A stretch of 53,033 nt of DNA, taken from NCBI RefSeq assembly GCF_904426505.1, contig NZ_CAJGBN010000016.1:1-53033 (forward strand), given 5' to 3'. Within the stretch, counting starts at the first letter, position 1; each line of letters opens with the position of its first letter. Shown here in pieces: positions 1-8,357 of the stretch. The notes beneath the pieces were generated by a model that did not search any database, was not told the origin of the DNA, and was given only the letters and a program-made list of their open reading frames with translations. This DNA comes from Rubrivivax sp. A210. Lineage in GTDB: Bacteria; Pseudomonadota; Gammaproteobacteria; Burkholderiales; Burkholderiaceae_C. A program made the translations under genes and the position numbers.

Positions 1-2234
1 CCAAGTCGGTGGCAGGCACCGCCACGCTCGACATCACGCCCGTCAACGATGCGCCTGCGACAACGGCCGTGACCCTGGCGGCCATCGCCGAGGACAGCGG
101 CGCTCGCCTCATCACCCAGGCCCAGCTGCTTGGCAATGCCGGCGACATCGAAGGCGATGCGCTGGTTGCCAGCAACCTGGCCATCACTGGCGGCAATGGC
201 AGCCTCGTCGACAACGGCAACGGCACCTGGACCTACACGCCCGCCGCCAACGACGACGCTTCGGTGAGCTTCAGCTACACCATCACCGACAACGGCACGA
301 CCAATGGCAATGCCGATCCCAAGTCGGTGGCAGGCACCGCCACGCTCGACATCACGCCCGTCAACGATGCGCCTGCGACAACGGCCGTGACCCTGGCGGC
401 CATCGCCGAGGACAGCGGCGCTCGCCTCATCACCCAGGCCCAGCTCCTTGGCAATGCCGTCGACATCGAAGGCAATGGGCTGGTTGCGAGCAACCTGGCC
501 ATCAACGCCGGCAATGGAACCCTGGTCAACAACGGCAACGGCACCTGGACCTACACCCCTGCCGCCAACGACGACGCTTCGGTGAGCTTCAGCTACACCA
601 TCACCGACAACGGCACCACGAATGGCAGCGCCGATCCCAAGTCGGTGGCAGGTACCGCCACGCTCGACATCACGCCCGTCAACGATGCGCCTGCGACAAC
701 GGCCGTGACCCTGGCGGCCATCGCCGAGGACAGCGGCGCCCGCCTCATCACCCAGGCCCAGCTCCTTGGCAATGCCGGCGACATCGAAGGCGATGCGCTG
801 GTTGCCAGCAACCTGGCCATCACTGGCGGCAACGGCAGCCTCGTCGACAACGGCAACGGCACCTGGACCTACACGCCCGCAGCCAATGACAACGGCGTGG
901 TGGCCTTCGCTTACACCATCACTGACAACGGCACGACCGATGGCAATGCCGATCCGAAGTCGGTGGCGGGCTCGGCCACGCTCGCCATCACGTCGGTCAA
1001 TGACGCACCCGCCCTGCCCGACAGTGCGCTGGCGCTGTTCCAGGACAGCCCCTGGGTGGGGCGCCTGCCAGCCGCCACCGACGCCGATGGCGACACGCTG
1101 CAATACGCCCTCGCCCAGGCACCCGCCCATGGCACCGTGACACTCGGCGCCGACGGCCAGTACCGCTACGTGCCGGCCGCCGGCTACAGCGGTGCTGACC
1201 GCTTCCAGGTCTCGGTCTCCGACGGCCAGGGCGGGTTGACGCTGGCCTGGGTGGACATGAACGTCATGCCGCTGCCCAGCATCTCGCTGCCGGCGGCCTT
1301 CGACACCGGCGCGTCCGACCGCGACCTGCACACCGAACTCGGTGTCGTCACCCTCGCCGGCAGCGCCGCACCCGGCCAGACTCTGCGCCTCTACAGCCCG
1401 GCCGGCGCGCTGCTGGCCACCACCGTGGCCGATGCCAACGGCCGCTGGTCGGTGCCCGATGTCGACCTGATGGCGCTTACCGGCGATGCCGCAGGTGCCG
1501 CGCCCGGCGCCCTCGGGCCCTACACCTTCAGCGTGCGTGCCGTGGCCGCCGATGGCCAGCTCAGTGCCGCCGCGCCGCTGACCGTGGTACGCGAATCGGT
1601 GCCGGCCGTGCTGCCCGCGCCCGTTGCCCCGGCACCGGCCGAGGCGCCCAGCAGCGCCCCCGCCGCGCCGGTAGCCTTCGAGCCAGTGGCCGCCCTGACC
1701 GATGGCGGTCCGGGCTGGCTGCTCTACACCGAGCCGCCGCCCGACGCGCAACGCCTGCCGCCGCAAGGCCCGCCCGCGCTGGATTCCAATGTCGGCGACA
1801 TCTACACCCGCCCCAGTGGCTTCCAGATCATGGTCAACCCGGCGCCCGAACCTTCGCTGCGCCTGTTCCGCGGTCTCGACGACCAGGTGGTGAAGCCCGG
1901 CACCGCGCTCAATCTGCAGGTGCCGGCCGACACCTTCATCCACACCAACATCAACGAGACAGTGATGCTCCAGGCCACGCTCGCGAACGGCCAGCCGCTG
2001 CCCGGTTGGCTGCGCTTCGACGGCAAGGCCGGCACACTCGCAGGCGAACTGCCCGACGAGTGGCGCCAGGATGTCGTGATCCGCATCGTTGCGCGCGACA
2101 GCCAGGGCCGCGAGGCGACGGCGATGATGCGCATCAAGCTGAGCGATCTGCAGCGCGGCCGCAGCGGCGGCGGGCTCAGCCTTCAACTGCTGCGCAGCGG
2201 CGCACCGGCCCGCGCCGCACTGGTGCGCGGCTGA
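1..2234 (+). CDS. C-terminal part of a giant cadherin-like tandem-repeat surface/exported protein (5' truncated by window)
   Basis: The reading frame is open from base 3 with no plausible start, so the gene begins upstream of the window. Three successive 106-residue repeats, each ending NGTWTYTPAAND...YTITDNG and linked by TPVNDAP, are of the cadherin-like/VCBS (tandem-95) type seen in bacterial adhesins. They are followed by a diverged cadherin-like module (about residues 320-420: DADGDTLQYAL, GYSGADRFQVSVSDG), an Ig-like module (about 425-530), a Pro/Ala-rich linker, and a last putative-Ig/dystroglycan-like module (about 615-715, QPLPGWLRFDGKAGTL). The end is basic and Gly/Ser-rich. No RTX nonapeptides or LPxTG signal are seen. 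The next two genes follow at 3-bp spacing and encode adaptor-type export proteins, so this is probably their substrate. Adhesion is inferred from the fold class only. Confidence 0.85.
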   Translation, partial: KSVAGTATLDITPVNDAPATTAVTLAAIAEDSGARLITQAQLLGNAGDIEGDALVASNLAITGGNGSLVDNGNGTWTYTPAANDDASVSFSYTITDNGTTNGNADPKSVAGTATLDITPVNDAPATTAVTLAAIAEDSGARLITQAQLLGNAVDIEGNGLVASNLAINAGNGTLVNNGNGTWTYTPAANDDASVSFSYTITDNGTTNGSADPKSVAGTATLDITPVNDAPATTAVTLAAIAEDSGARLITQAQLLGNAGDIEGDALVASNLAITGGNGSLVDNGNGTWTYTPAANDNGVVAFAYTITDNGTTDGNADPKSVAGSATLAITSVNDAPALPDSALALFQDSPWVGRLPAATDADGDTLQYALAQAPAHGTVTLGADGQYRYVPAAGYSGADRFQVSVSDGQGGLTLAWVDMNVMPLPSISLPAAFDTGASDRDLHTELGVVTLAGSAAPGQTLRLYSPAGALLATTVADANGRWSVPDVDLMALTGDAAGAAPGALGPYTFSVRAVAADGQLSAAAPLTVVRESVPAVLPAPVAPAPAEAPSSAPAAPVAFEPVAALTDGGPGWLLYTEPPPDAQRLPPQGPPALDSNVGDIYTRPSGFQIMVNPAPEPSLRLFRGLDDQVVKPGTALNLQVPADTFIHTNINETVMLQATLANGQPLPGWLRFDGKAGTLAGELPDEWRQDVVIRIVARDSQGREATAMMRIKLSDLQRGRSGGGLSLQLLRSGAPARAALVRG
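9..962 (+). repeat. Three tandem 318-bp (106-codon) near-identical repeats
   Basis: The phrase gtggcaggcaccgcc recurs at 9 and 327, with one-base variants at 645 (gtggcaggtaccgcc) and 963 (gtggcgggctcggcc), giving exactly 318 bp per unit. Units 1 and 3 share the protein variant GDIEGDAL/ITGGNGSLVDNG. Unit 2 carries VDIEGNGL/INAGNGTLVNNG. Units 1 and 2 share NDDASVSFSY while unit 3 has NDNGVVAFAY. The pattern is mosaic, as expected from recombination between repeats. More copies are likely upstream of the window. Confidence 0.95.
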
Positions 2235-2237
2235 TCG

Positions 2238-3602
2238 ATGATGGACGCGGCGCCGCTGCTCGCCGACGACGCCGCGTCCACGCTGGCGCTGCTGCAGGCC
2301 TGCAAGCCCGGCGCCAGCGCGGCCGAACGTCGCTTCGTGCTGCTCAATCGCAGCCGCGAGGCCTGGCCCTACCAGCAGGCCCTGCTGTGGGCCGACGGCG
2401 GGGTGCAAGGCCATTCGGGCGTGGGCCAGATCGACAGGCTGGGCCCCTACGCGCAATGGCTGGAACGCCTGCTGCCGGTGCTGGCAGCGCGGCCGGCAGG
2501 CGCCCTGCAGTCCGAGGCCCTGCCCGCCGAGCTGGCAGCGCCCTGGGCCGAGTACTGGCCGGCCCACGCGCTCTGGCTGCCAGCTCCGGCAGGGACAGCT
2601 GATGCGGCGGCCTCAGCCACCGACCGCGTCGCCCCCGGCTGGTTGCTGCTGCGCGATCTGCCCTGGACCGAGCGCGAGGCGCAGGCGCTGGCGCGCTGGT
2701 GGGCGCTGTGGCTGCAGCAGGACGGCCTGGCCACTGCCGCCGCCCAGGCCGCCAGCGGCTGGGGTCCACGGTGGCGCGCGCTGCGCCGGACATCACGGCT
2801 GCGCCTGTGGGCTGGTGGTCTGTTGATGATGTTGGCGATGCTCGCCTGGCCCGTCACGCTCACCGTGCGCGCGCCGGGTGAACTGGTGCCGCGCCACCCT
2901 CTGGTGGTGCGCGCCCTGGTCGAGGGCACGGTGAGGGCGCTGCGCGTCGAGCCCAACCAGCCGGTGAAGGCCGGCCAGGTGCTGGCCGAGCTGGACGACG
3001 CAGGCTGGCAGGGCCGGCTGCAGGTGGCGCGCCAGGCCCTGATGACGGCCGAGGCCGAGTGGCGCCAGATCAGCCAGCAGGCGCTGCTGGACCCGCGCGC
3101 CAAGTCCCAGCTCGCCGCCGCCCAGGGCCGCCATGAAGAGCGCCGCTCCGAGGTGGCCTATCTGACTGAGCAGCTGCGGCGCTCGGTGCTGGTGGCGCCG
3201 CAGGACGGCGTTGCCCTGATCCAGGATCCGGGCAGCTGGCCCGGCCGCAGCGTGGTCGCCGGCGAGGCCATCCTGAAACTGGCCGAACCGCAAGACCAGG
3301 AGCTGGAAGCCTGGTTGGCCGTCGGCGACGCCATCGAGCTGCCGCCGGGCACGGCAATGGCGCTGCACCTCGCCGGCCGCACCGGCGAGCCGGTGCATGC
3401 AAAGCTGCGCCTCTTTGCCTATGAGGCCGAGCAGCGCGCCGATCTGGGCCTGGGCTACCGCCTGCGTGGCACGCTGGAAGGCCCGGTGACAGAGAGGCTG
3501 GGGGCCCGCGGCACGGTGCGGCTGGAGGGCCCCAGCGTGCCCCTGGCCTACTGGTTGCTGCGCCGGCCGCTGGCAGCACTGCGCGAGACCACCGGCTGGT
3601 AG
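2238..3602 (+). CDS. HlyD-family membrane-fusion (periplasmic adaptor) protein with GAF-like N-terminal region
   Basis: The 454-residue protein has about 185 residues before its only clear membrane segment (about 188-208). That N-terminal part (RFVLLNRSREAWPYQQALLW, a central Trp-rich stretch, GWLLLRDLPWTEREAQAL) resembles a GAF-type sensory fold and would lie in the cytoplasm. After the membrane segment comes a biotinyl-lipoyl-like half motif (VRALVEGTVRALRVEPNQPV, then KAGQVLAELDD), a short helical hairpin (about 255-310), the second half (VLVAPQDGVALI) and beta-barrel domains typical of HlyD/AcrA adaptors. It starts 3 bp after the repeat protein (ATGATG, the two Met codons adjacent) and is followed 3 bp later by the next gene, so the three are probably co-translated. 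Role: likely inner-membrane/periplasm adaptor for exporting the repeat protein. Family assignment is confident; the GAF-like call is tentative. Confidence 0.85.
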   Translation: MMDAAPLLADDAASTLALLQACKPGASAAERRFVLLNRSREAWPYQQALLWADGGVQGHSGVGQIDRLGPYAQWLERLLPVLAARPAGALQSEALPAELAAPWAEYWPAHALWLPAPAGTADAAASATDRVAPGWLLLRDLPWTEREAQALARWWALWLQQDGLATAAAQAASGWGPRWRALRRTSRLRLWAGGLLMMLAMLAWPVTLTVRAPGELVPRHPLVVRALVEGTVRALRVEPNQPVKAGQVLAELDDAGWQGRLQVARQALMTAEAEWRQISQQALLDPRAKSQLAAAQGRHEERRSEVAYLTEQLRRSVLVAPQDGVALIQDPGSWPGRSVVAGEAILKLAEPQDQELEAWLAVGDAIELPPGTAMALHLAGRTGEPVHAKLRLFAYEAEQRADLGLGYRLRGTLEGPVTERLGARGTVRLEGPSVPLAYWLLRRPLAALRETTGW

Positions 3603-3605
3603 GCC

Positions 3606-5717
3606 ATGAACGCTGCCGCCGCCATGCCCTGGCCGCCGCTGCGCGAGGAATTGCGCCTGCACGAGGGCCCGGCCGACCGCGCCGGCCATCCCACCTGGAC
3701 ACTGCACGACCCGGTGCGCCACCGCTTCCTGCGCATCGACTGGACGACCTTCGAGATCCTGCGCCGCTGGTGGCTGGGCGATGCGCAACTGATTGCCGAG
3801 GCGGTGAACCAGCACAGCGCGCTGCAGGTCGACGCCGACGACGTTGGCGAGGTGCTTGCGCTGGCGTTGCGCGAGGAACTCGCCCAGGCGCCGGCACCGC
3901 CACGGGCAACGGTCACCGGCCAGCAGGGCCTGCGCGGCGCCGCGCGCTGGCTGCTGCACCACTACCTCTTCTTCCGCATCCCGCTGCTGCGGCCCGACCG
4001 CGGCCTGCAGCAGCTGCTGCCGCTGCTGCGCGGCCTGGGCAGCGGCGTGTTCACGGCCGCCACCGTGCTGGCGCTGGTGGGTGGCCTGTTCGGCATGCTG
4101 CAGCACGCCGAAGCCTTGCGCGCGCAGTGGCTGGACCTGCTGTCCTGGCAGGGCCTGCTGCTCTATGGTGCAACCCTGATCGCGGTCAAGCTGGCGCACG
4201 AGCTGGGCCATGCCCTGGTGGCCAAGCACCACGGCTGCCGCGTGCCCACCATGGGCGTGGCCTTCATGGTGATGTGGCCGATGGCCTATACCGACACCAC
4301 CGAGGCCTGGAAACTCTCCAGCGCCCGCGCCCGCATGCAGATCGCCGCCGCCGGCGTGCGCACCGAACTCGCCATCGCCGCCTGGGCATCGCTGGCCTGG
4401 GGCCTGCTGCCCGAAGGGCCGGCACGCACCGCGGCCTTCGTGCTCAGCACCACCAGTTGGCTGAGCACGGTCTTCGTCAACCTCAGCCCCTTCATGCGAT
4501 TCGACGGCTATTTCCTGCTCTGCGACGCATTGGAGCTGCCCAATCTGCATGAGCGCTCCTTCGCCCTCACCCGCCACGCGCTGCGCGCGGCCCTGCTGGG
4601 CTGGCAGGCGCCGCCGCCGGAACACTTCGAGCCGCCGCTGCGCCGCGCCCTCATCGCCTTCGGCCTCGTCACCTGGGCCTGGCGCCTGGGCCTGTACCTG
4701 GGCATCGCGCTGACGGTCTATGCCTTCGGCTTCAAGCTGCTCGGCCTGTTCCTGATGGCGGTGGAGCTGGCCTGGTTCATTTCGATGCCGGTGCTGCGCG
4801 AGCTGGCCGTCTGGCGCAAGGGCTGGCAGGAATGGCACGGCCGGCCGCGCGCCTGGCTTTCGGCGCTCTGGCTGGCCCTGCTGGGTGCGGCGCTTTGCCT
4901 GCCCTGGCAGCGCGCCGTCACCGGCGCCGCCCTGCTGCAGCCGGCTCAGCATCTGGCGCTGCAACTGCCAGCGCCAGCCTTGTTGACGGCACTGCACGTC
5001 CAACCCGGCCAGGCGGTGCAGGCCGGCCAGGTGCTGCTGCGCGCCTCGACACCGGGCCTGGAACGCCAGGCCGCCGGCGTGCGCGCCACGCTGCACAGAC
5101 TGGAGACCGAGGTCGCCGCGGCCTCGCTGGGCGGCGAGCAGCAGGGCCGCTGGGCCTCGCTGCAGTCGGAACTGCGCATGGCGCGCGACGAGGCGGCGGC
5201 GATAGAGACCGAACTCGCACGCTACGCGCCACGCGCGCCCTTCGACGGCGTGGTGGTCGACATGCTGCCGGGTCTGGCGGCCGGCCAGATGTCGCCGCCG
5301 GCACGCCAGAACCTGCTGCAGCTGGCCGGCGCGGCGCGCTGGCTGGCCGTGGCCTATGTCGACGAAGAGACGGCGCGGGCGCTGCAGGCCGGCCAGACCG
5401 CCGCGCTGGGCGTAGATGCCGAGCCGCTGCGTCGCTGGCCGGCGCGCGTGGCGAGCGTCGCGCCGCAACCCAGCGTGCCCCTGCCCGAGGCGGTGCTGGT
5501 GCAGGCCCACGGCGGCCTCATCGACGCGCGTGAAACCGCCGCCGGCTGGGTGCCGCTGCGCGCGCAGTACCGGGTCGAACTGGAACTTGATGCAGCACCG
5601 CCGCTGGCCCTGCGCGCGTGGCGCGGCCATGTGCGGCTGCAGGGCGCCGAGCAAAGCCTGGCCGGCCAGGCCTGGCGCGCGCTGCGCGCGGTCTGGCTGC
5701 GCGAAGCGGGGTTCTGA
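3606..5717 (+). CDS. PqqD-like / site-2 protease (M50) / HlyD adaptor chimera
   Basis: This 703-residue protein has three parts. Residues about 30-95 look like a PqqD-type peptide-binding domain (WTLHDPVRHRFLRIDWTTFEIL). Residues about 115-430 form a polytopic membrane domain with the zinc metalloprotease motif HELGH (198-202) and the second site-2-protease motif FMRFDGYF, with Asp300 as probable third zinc ligand. The same membrane domain is known from peptide zinc metalloprotease/YydH-like proteins. Residues about 440-703 are a membrane-fusion adaptor: HVQPGQAVQAGQVLLRA, a helical hairpin, then APFDGVVVDMLPGL. Active-site residues are intact, so proteolysis is plausible. It lies 3 bp after the adaptor gene and probably works with it on the upstream repeat protein. 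No partner ATPase is visible. Domain calls are strong; the joint function is inference. Confidence 0.88.
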   Translation: MNAAAAMPWPPLREELRLHEGPADRAGHPTWTLHDPVRHRFLRIDWTTFEILRRWWLGDAQLIAEAVNQHSALQVDADDVGEVLALALREELAQAPAPPRATVTGQQGLRGAARWLLHHYLFFRIPLLRPDRGLQQLLPLLRGLGSGVFTAATVLALVGGLFGMLQHAEALRAQWLDLLSWQGLLLYGATLIAVKLAHELGHALVAKHHGCRVPTMGVAFMVMWPMAYTDTTEAWKLSSARARMQIAAAGVRTELAIAAWASLAWGLLPEGPARTAAFVLSTTSWLSTVFVNLSPFMRFDGYFLLCDALELPNLHERSFALTRHALRAALLGWQAPPPEHFEPPLRRALIAFGLVTWAWRLGLYLGIALTVYAFGFKLLGLFLMAVELAWFISMPVLRELAVWRKGWQEWHGRPRAWLSALWLALLGAALCLPWQRAVTGAALLQPAQHLALQLPAPALLTALHVQPGQAVQAGQVLLRASTPGLERQAAGVRATLHRLETEVAAASLGGEQQGRWASLQSELRMARDEAAAIETELARYAPRAPFDGVVVDMLPGLAAGQMSPPARQNLLQLAGAARWLAVAYVDEETARALQAGQTAALGVDAEPLRRWPARVASVAPQPSVPLPEAVLVQAHGGLIDARETAAGWVPLRAQYRVELELDAAPPLALRAWRGHVRLQGAEQSLAGQAWRALRAVWLREAGF

Positions 5718-5805
5718 ACCCGGTCCAAGACCCGGTCACCGACCCGGGCCTGGGGGCCGGCGCCTGATCGCGGGGCTATCCTTGCCGGCCTTTCCGCCCG
5801 AGGAG

Positions 5806-8295
5806 ATGCCCGTGCGCCCCAACCCGCCTCTGGACCATCTCCTCGACGCGATGACGCTGGAAGAGCAGGCCAGCCTGCTGGCCGGCGCCGACTTCTGGAC
5901 CACGGTGGCCGTGCCGCGTCTGGGCGTGCCGGCGATCAAGCTCAGCGACGGCCCCAATGGTGCGCGCGGCGCCGTCTTCAAGGACGGCCCGCGCACAGCC
6001 TGCTTTCCGGCCGGCATCGCGCTGGCGGCGAGCTGGAGCCCGGCGCTCGTCGAGCAGGCCGGCGCGGCGCTGGGCCGCGAGGCGCGGCTCAAGGGCGCAC
6101 GCGTGCTGCTGGCGCCTACCGTCAACCTGCAGCGCACGGTCTACAACGGCCGCAACTTCGAGTGTTTCTCCGAAGACCCCTGGCTGGCGTCCGAGCTGGC
6201 CGTGGCTTGTGTGCGAGGCGTGCAGTCGGCCGGCGTGGCGGCAACCATCAAGCACTTCGTCGGCAACGAGAGCGAATACCAGCGCATGAGCATCAGCTCG
6301 GACATCCCCGAGCGCGCGCTGCGCGAGCTCTACCTGCTGCCCTTCGAGCGCGCCGTGAAGGAAGCCGGCGTGATGGCGGTGATGACCGGCTACAACCGCG
6401 TGGGCGGCGTCTTCATGGCCGACCACCGCCGCCTGGTACACGAGGTGCTGCGCGGCGAATGGGGCTTCGACGGCCTGGTGATGAGCGACTGGATGGCCAC
6501 GCTGGACACCGTGCAGGGCGTGCTGGCCGGCTGCGACCTGGAGATGCCCGGCCCGACGCGCGTGCGCGGCGCGCTTCTCGTGGCCGCGGTGCAAGAAGGC
6601 CGCCTGCCCGCCGCGGCCGTGCGCGCCTGCGCAGCCCGCGTGCTGCGCCTGGCCGAGCGCCTGGGCAGCTTTGCCGACCCGGTGATACCGGCGGAGCGCG
6701 CGGACGACCTGCCCGAGCACCGGGCGCTGATCCGCCGCCTCGGCGCCGAGGGCTGCGTGCTGCTGAAGAACGAGGCCGCGGTCCTGCCGCTGGCACCCCG
6801 CCCCGGCCAGACCGTGGCGCTGATAGGCCGCGCCGCCACCGTGGCACAGATCATGGGCGGCGGCAGCGCCAATGTGAACGCGCACTACCGCGTCGCGCCC
6901 GCCGACGCGCTGCGCGAAGCCTGCCCGGGTGTGGCCTTCAGCCAGCACGCGGGCGCCGACATCCACCGCTGGACGCCGGTGCTGGCCCAGCCCATGACGG
7001 TTGAAATCTTCGCTGGCAGCGATTTCGCCGGCCCCGCCTTCGCCACCCAGACCCTGCCCAACAGCGAGGTGCAGTGGATAGGCACCATGCCGCCGGGCCT
7101 GGTCGAGGGCCAGGTCTTCTCGGCCCGCACCACGCTGCGATTCGTGGCCGACGCCGACGGCGAGCATGCCTTCTCGCTGATCTCGGCCGGCCTGGCCCGC
7201 GCCACGCTCAACGGCGAGCCGGTGCTCGACGCCTGGACAAACTGGCGGCGTGGCGACACCTACTTCACCTTCGGCTGCGACGAGGTGGTGCACCGCCGCC
7301 ACTTGCGCGCCGGCGAAGTGGTGGAACTGAATCTCGAGTTCTGCAACACCCCACCCGGCGGCGGCGGCCCGCCGCCGGCCTTTGCAGTGCTGCGCGTCGG
7401 CGCGGCGCGCGTGCTCGGCGAGGCTGACATCGCTGCCGCCGTCGAGGCCGCACGCGCAGCCGATGTCGCCCTGGTCTTCGCCGGCCTCAATGCCGAGTGG
7501 GACAACGAGGGCCTGGACCGGCCGGGCATGACCCTGCCCCACCGCCAGGATGAGCTGATCGCCCGCGTCGCCGCGGCCAACTCGCGCACCGTGGTCGTGC
7601 TGCAAAGCGGCTCGCCGCTGCTCCTGCCCTGGCTGGAGGATGTGAGCGCCGTGCTGCAGGCCTGGTACCCGGGCCAGGAATGCGGCCACGCCATCGCCGA
7701 CGTGCTTCTGGGCGCCGCCGACCCCGGTGGCCGCCTGCCCCAGACCTGGCCGGCGCGCATCGAGGACACCGTGGCCTTCGGTGATCCGGCGCAATACCCC
7801 GGCGTGGACGGCCATGTCGCCTATGGCGAGGGCTTGCTGATCGGCTACCGCCACCATGAGGCGCGCGGCATTGCACCGCGCTTCGCCTTCGGCCATGGCC
7901 TGTCGTACACGAGCTTCGCCCACGAGGCCCTGGTGCTGAGCCGCAGCAGGTTGCGGCCCGGCGAGGCGCTGCAGGCCACGCTCACCGTTCGCAACACCGG
8001 CACGCGCACCGGCAGCGAGGTGGTGCAGCTCTATGTGCATGCCGTCGAGCCGGCCCTGCCGCGCCCGCCGCAGGAGCTGAAGGCTTTTGCCAAGCTGAGC
8101 CTGGCGCCCGGCCAGACACAAGCGGTGAGCCTGGCCCTGGGCATGCGCGCTTTCGCCGCCTTCGACGAGGCGCGCTGCGCCTGGGTGGCCGCGCCCGGCC
8201 GCTACGAGATCCGCGTCGGCGCCTCGTCGGCCGACATCCGCCAGCGCGCGACGCTGGTGCTGACGGATGAGTGGATGGAGCGGGTCGGGGCCTGA
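5806..8295 (+). CDS. Glycoside hydrolase family 3 beta-glucosidase-like enzyme with inserted PA14-like domain
   Basis: The 829-residue protein has the GH3 catalytic (beta/alpha)8 barrel in its first third. The acidic nucleophile is Asp228 in GLVMSDWMA, and substrate-pocket motifs KLSDGPNGARG and ATIKHFVGNE are present. The second alpha/beta domain (about 310-680) is interrupted by a PA14-like insertion (about 395-520: TVEIFAGSDFAGPAF ... HAFSLISAGLARATLNGE), as in known GH3-PA14 glucosidases. A fibronectin-III-like domain ends the protein (LTVRNTGTRTGSEVVQLYV). There is no signal peptide, so it should act in the cytoplasm on imported oligosaccharides. An AGGAG element at 5801-5805 abuts this ATG; a GTG at 5812 has the better 6-nt spacing, so the true start may be either. 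No sugar transporter lies next to it. The exact glycoside cannot be read from the sequence. Confidence 0.9.
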   Translation: MPVRPNPPLDHLLDAMTLEEQASLLAGADFWTTVAVPRLGVPAIKLSDGPNGARGAVFKDGPRTACFPAGIALAASWSPALVEQAGAALGREARLKGARVLLAPTVNLQRTVYNGRNFECFSEDPWLASELAVACVRGVQSAGVAATIKHFVGNESEYQRMSISSDIPERALRELYLLPFERAVKEAGVMAVMTGYNRVGGVFMADHRRLVHEVLRGEWGFDGLVMSDWMATLDTVQGVLAGCDLEMPGPTRVRGALLVAAVQEGRLPAAAVRACAARVLRLAERLGSFADPVIPAERADDLPEHRALIRRLGAEGCVLLKNEAAVLPLAPRPGQTVALIGRAATVAQIMGGGSANVNAHYRVAPADALREACPGVAFSQHAGADIHRWTPVLAQPMTVEIFAGSDFAGPAFATQTLPNSEVQWIGTMPPGLVEGQVFSARTTLRFVADADGEHAFSLISAGLARATLNGEPVLDAWTNWRRGDTYFTFGCDEVVHRRHLRAGEVVELNLEFCNTPPGGGGPPPAFAVLRVGAARVLGEADIAAAVEAARAADVALVFAGLNAEWDNEGLDRPGMTLPHRQDELIARVAAANSRTVVVLQSGSPLLLPWLEDVSAVLQAWYPGQECGHAIADVLLGAADPGGRLPQTWPARIEDTVAFGDPAQYPGVDGHVAYGEGLLIGYRHHEARGIAPRFAFGHGLSYTSFAHEALVLSRSRLRPGEALQATLTVRNTGTRTGSEVVQLYVHAVEPALPRPPQELKAFAKLSLAPGQTQAVSLALGMRAFAAFDEARCAWVAAPGRYEIRVGASSADIRQRATLVLTDEWMERVGA

Positions 8296-8312
8296 GGTGG
8301 CCGCGACAACGG

Positions 8313-8337
8313 AAAAGGGCAGCCTGCGCTGCCCTTG
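8313..8337 (-). terminator. Rho-independent terminator of phaB
   Basis: A 9-bp perfect stem (8315-8323 aagggcagc with 8328-8336 gctgccctt) has a 4-nt loop. Read on the minus strand it is followed by TTTT. It sits between the converging ends of the GH3 gene and phaB. The stem could also act on the plus strand, but there it lacks a U-tract. Confidence 0.75.
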
Positions 8338-8357
8338 CTGGCGACCGTGAGGCCGGA

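Noticed and set aside
275..862. Two similar 89-codon minus-strand frames
   Set aside because: They repeat only because they lie opposite the 318-bp tandem units of the plus-strand gene.
9..962. CRISPR-like array of regular repeats
   Set aside because: The period is 318 bp, a multiple of three, the frame stays open, and the whole unit is conserved rather than alternating with unique spacers.
1..2234. RTX-type type I secretion signal in the giant protein
   Set aside because: No GGxGxDxLx nonapeptides or acidic C-terminal secretion signal were found in the visible part.
2793..5654. 953-codon open frame on the minus strand opposite the HlyD and S2P genes
   Set aside because: Antisense shadow: the plus-strand frames have clear family motifs. 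The minus frame is low-complexity Arg/Gln/His/Ala-rich, as expected from high-GC codon mirrors.
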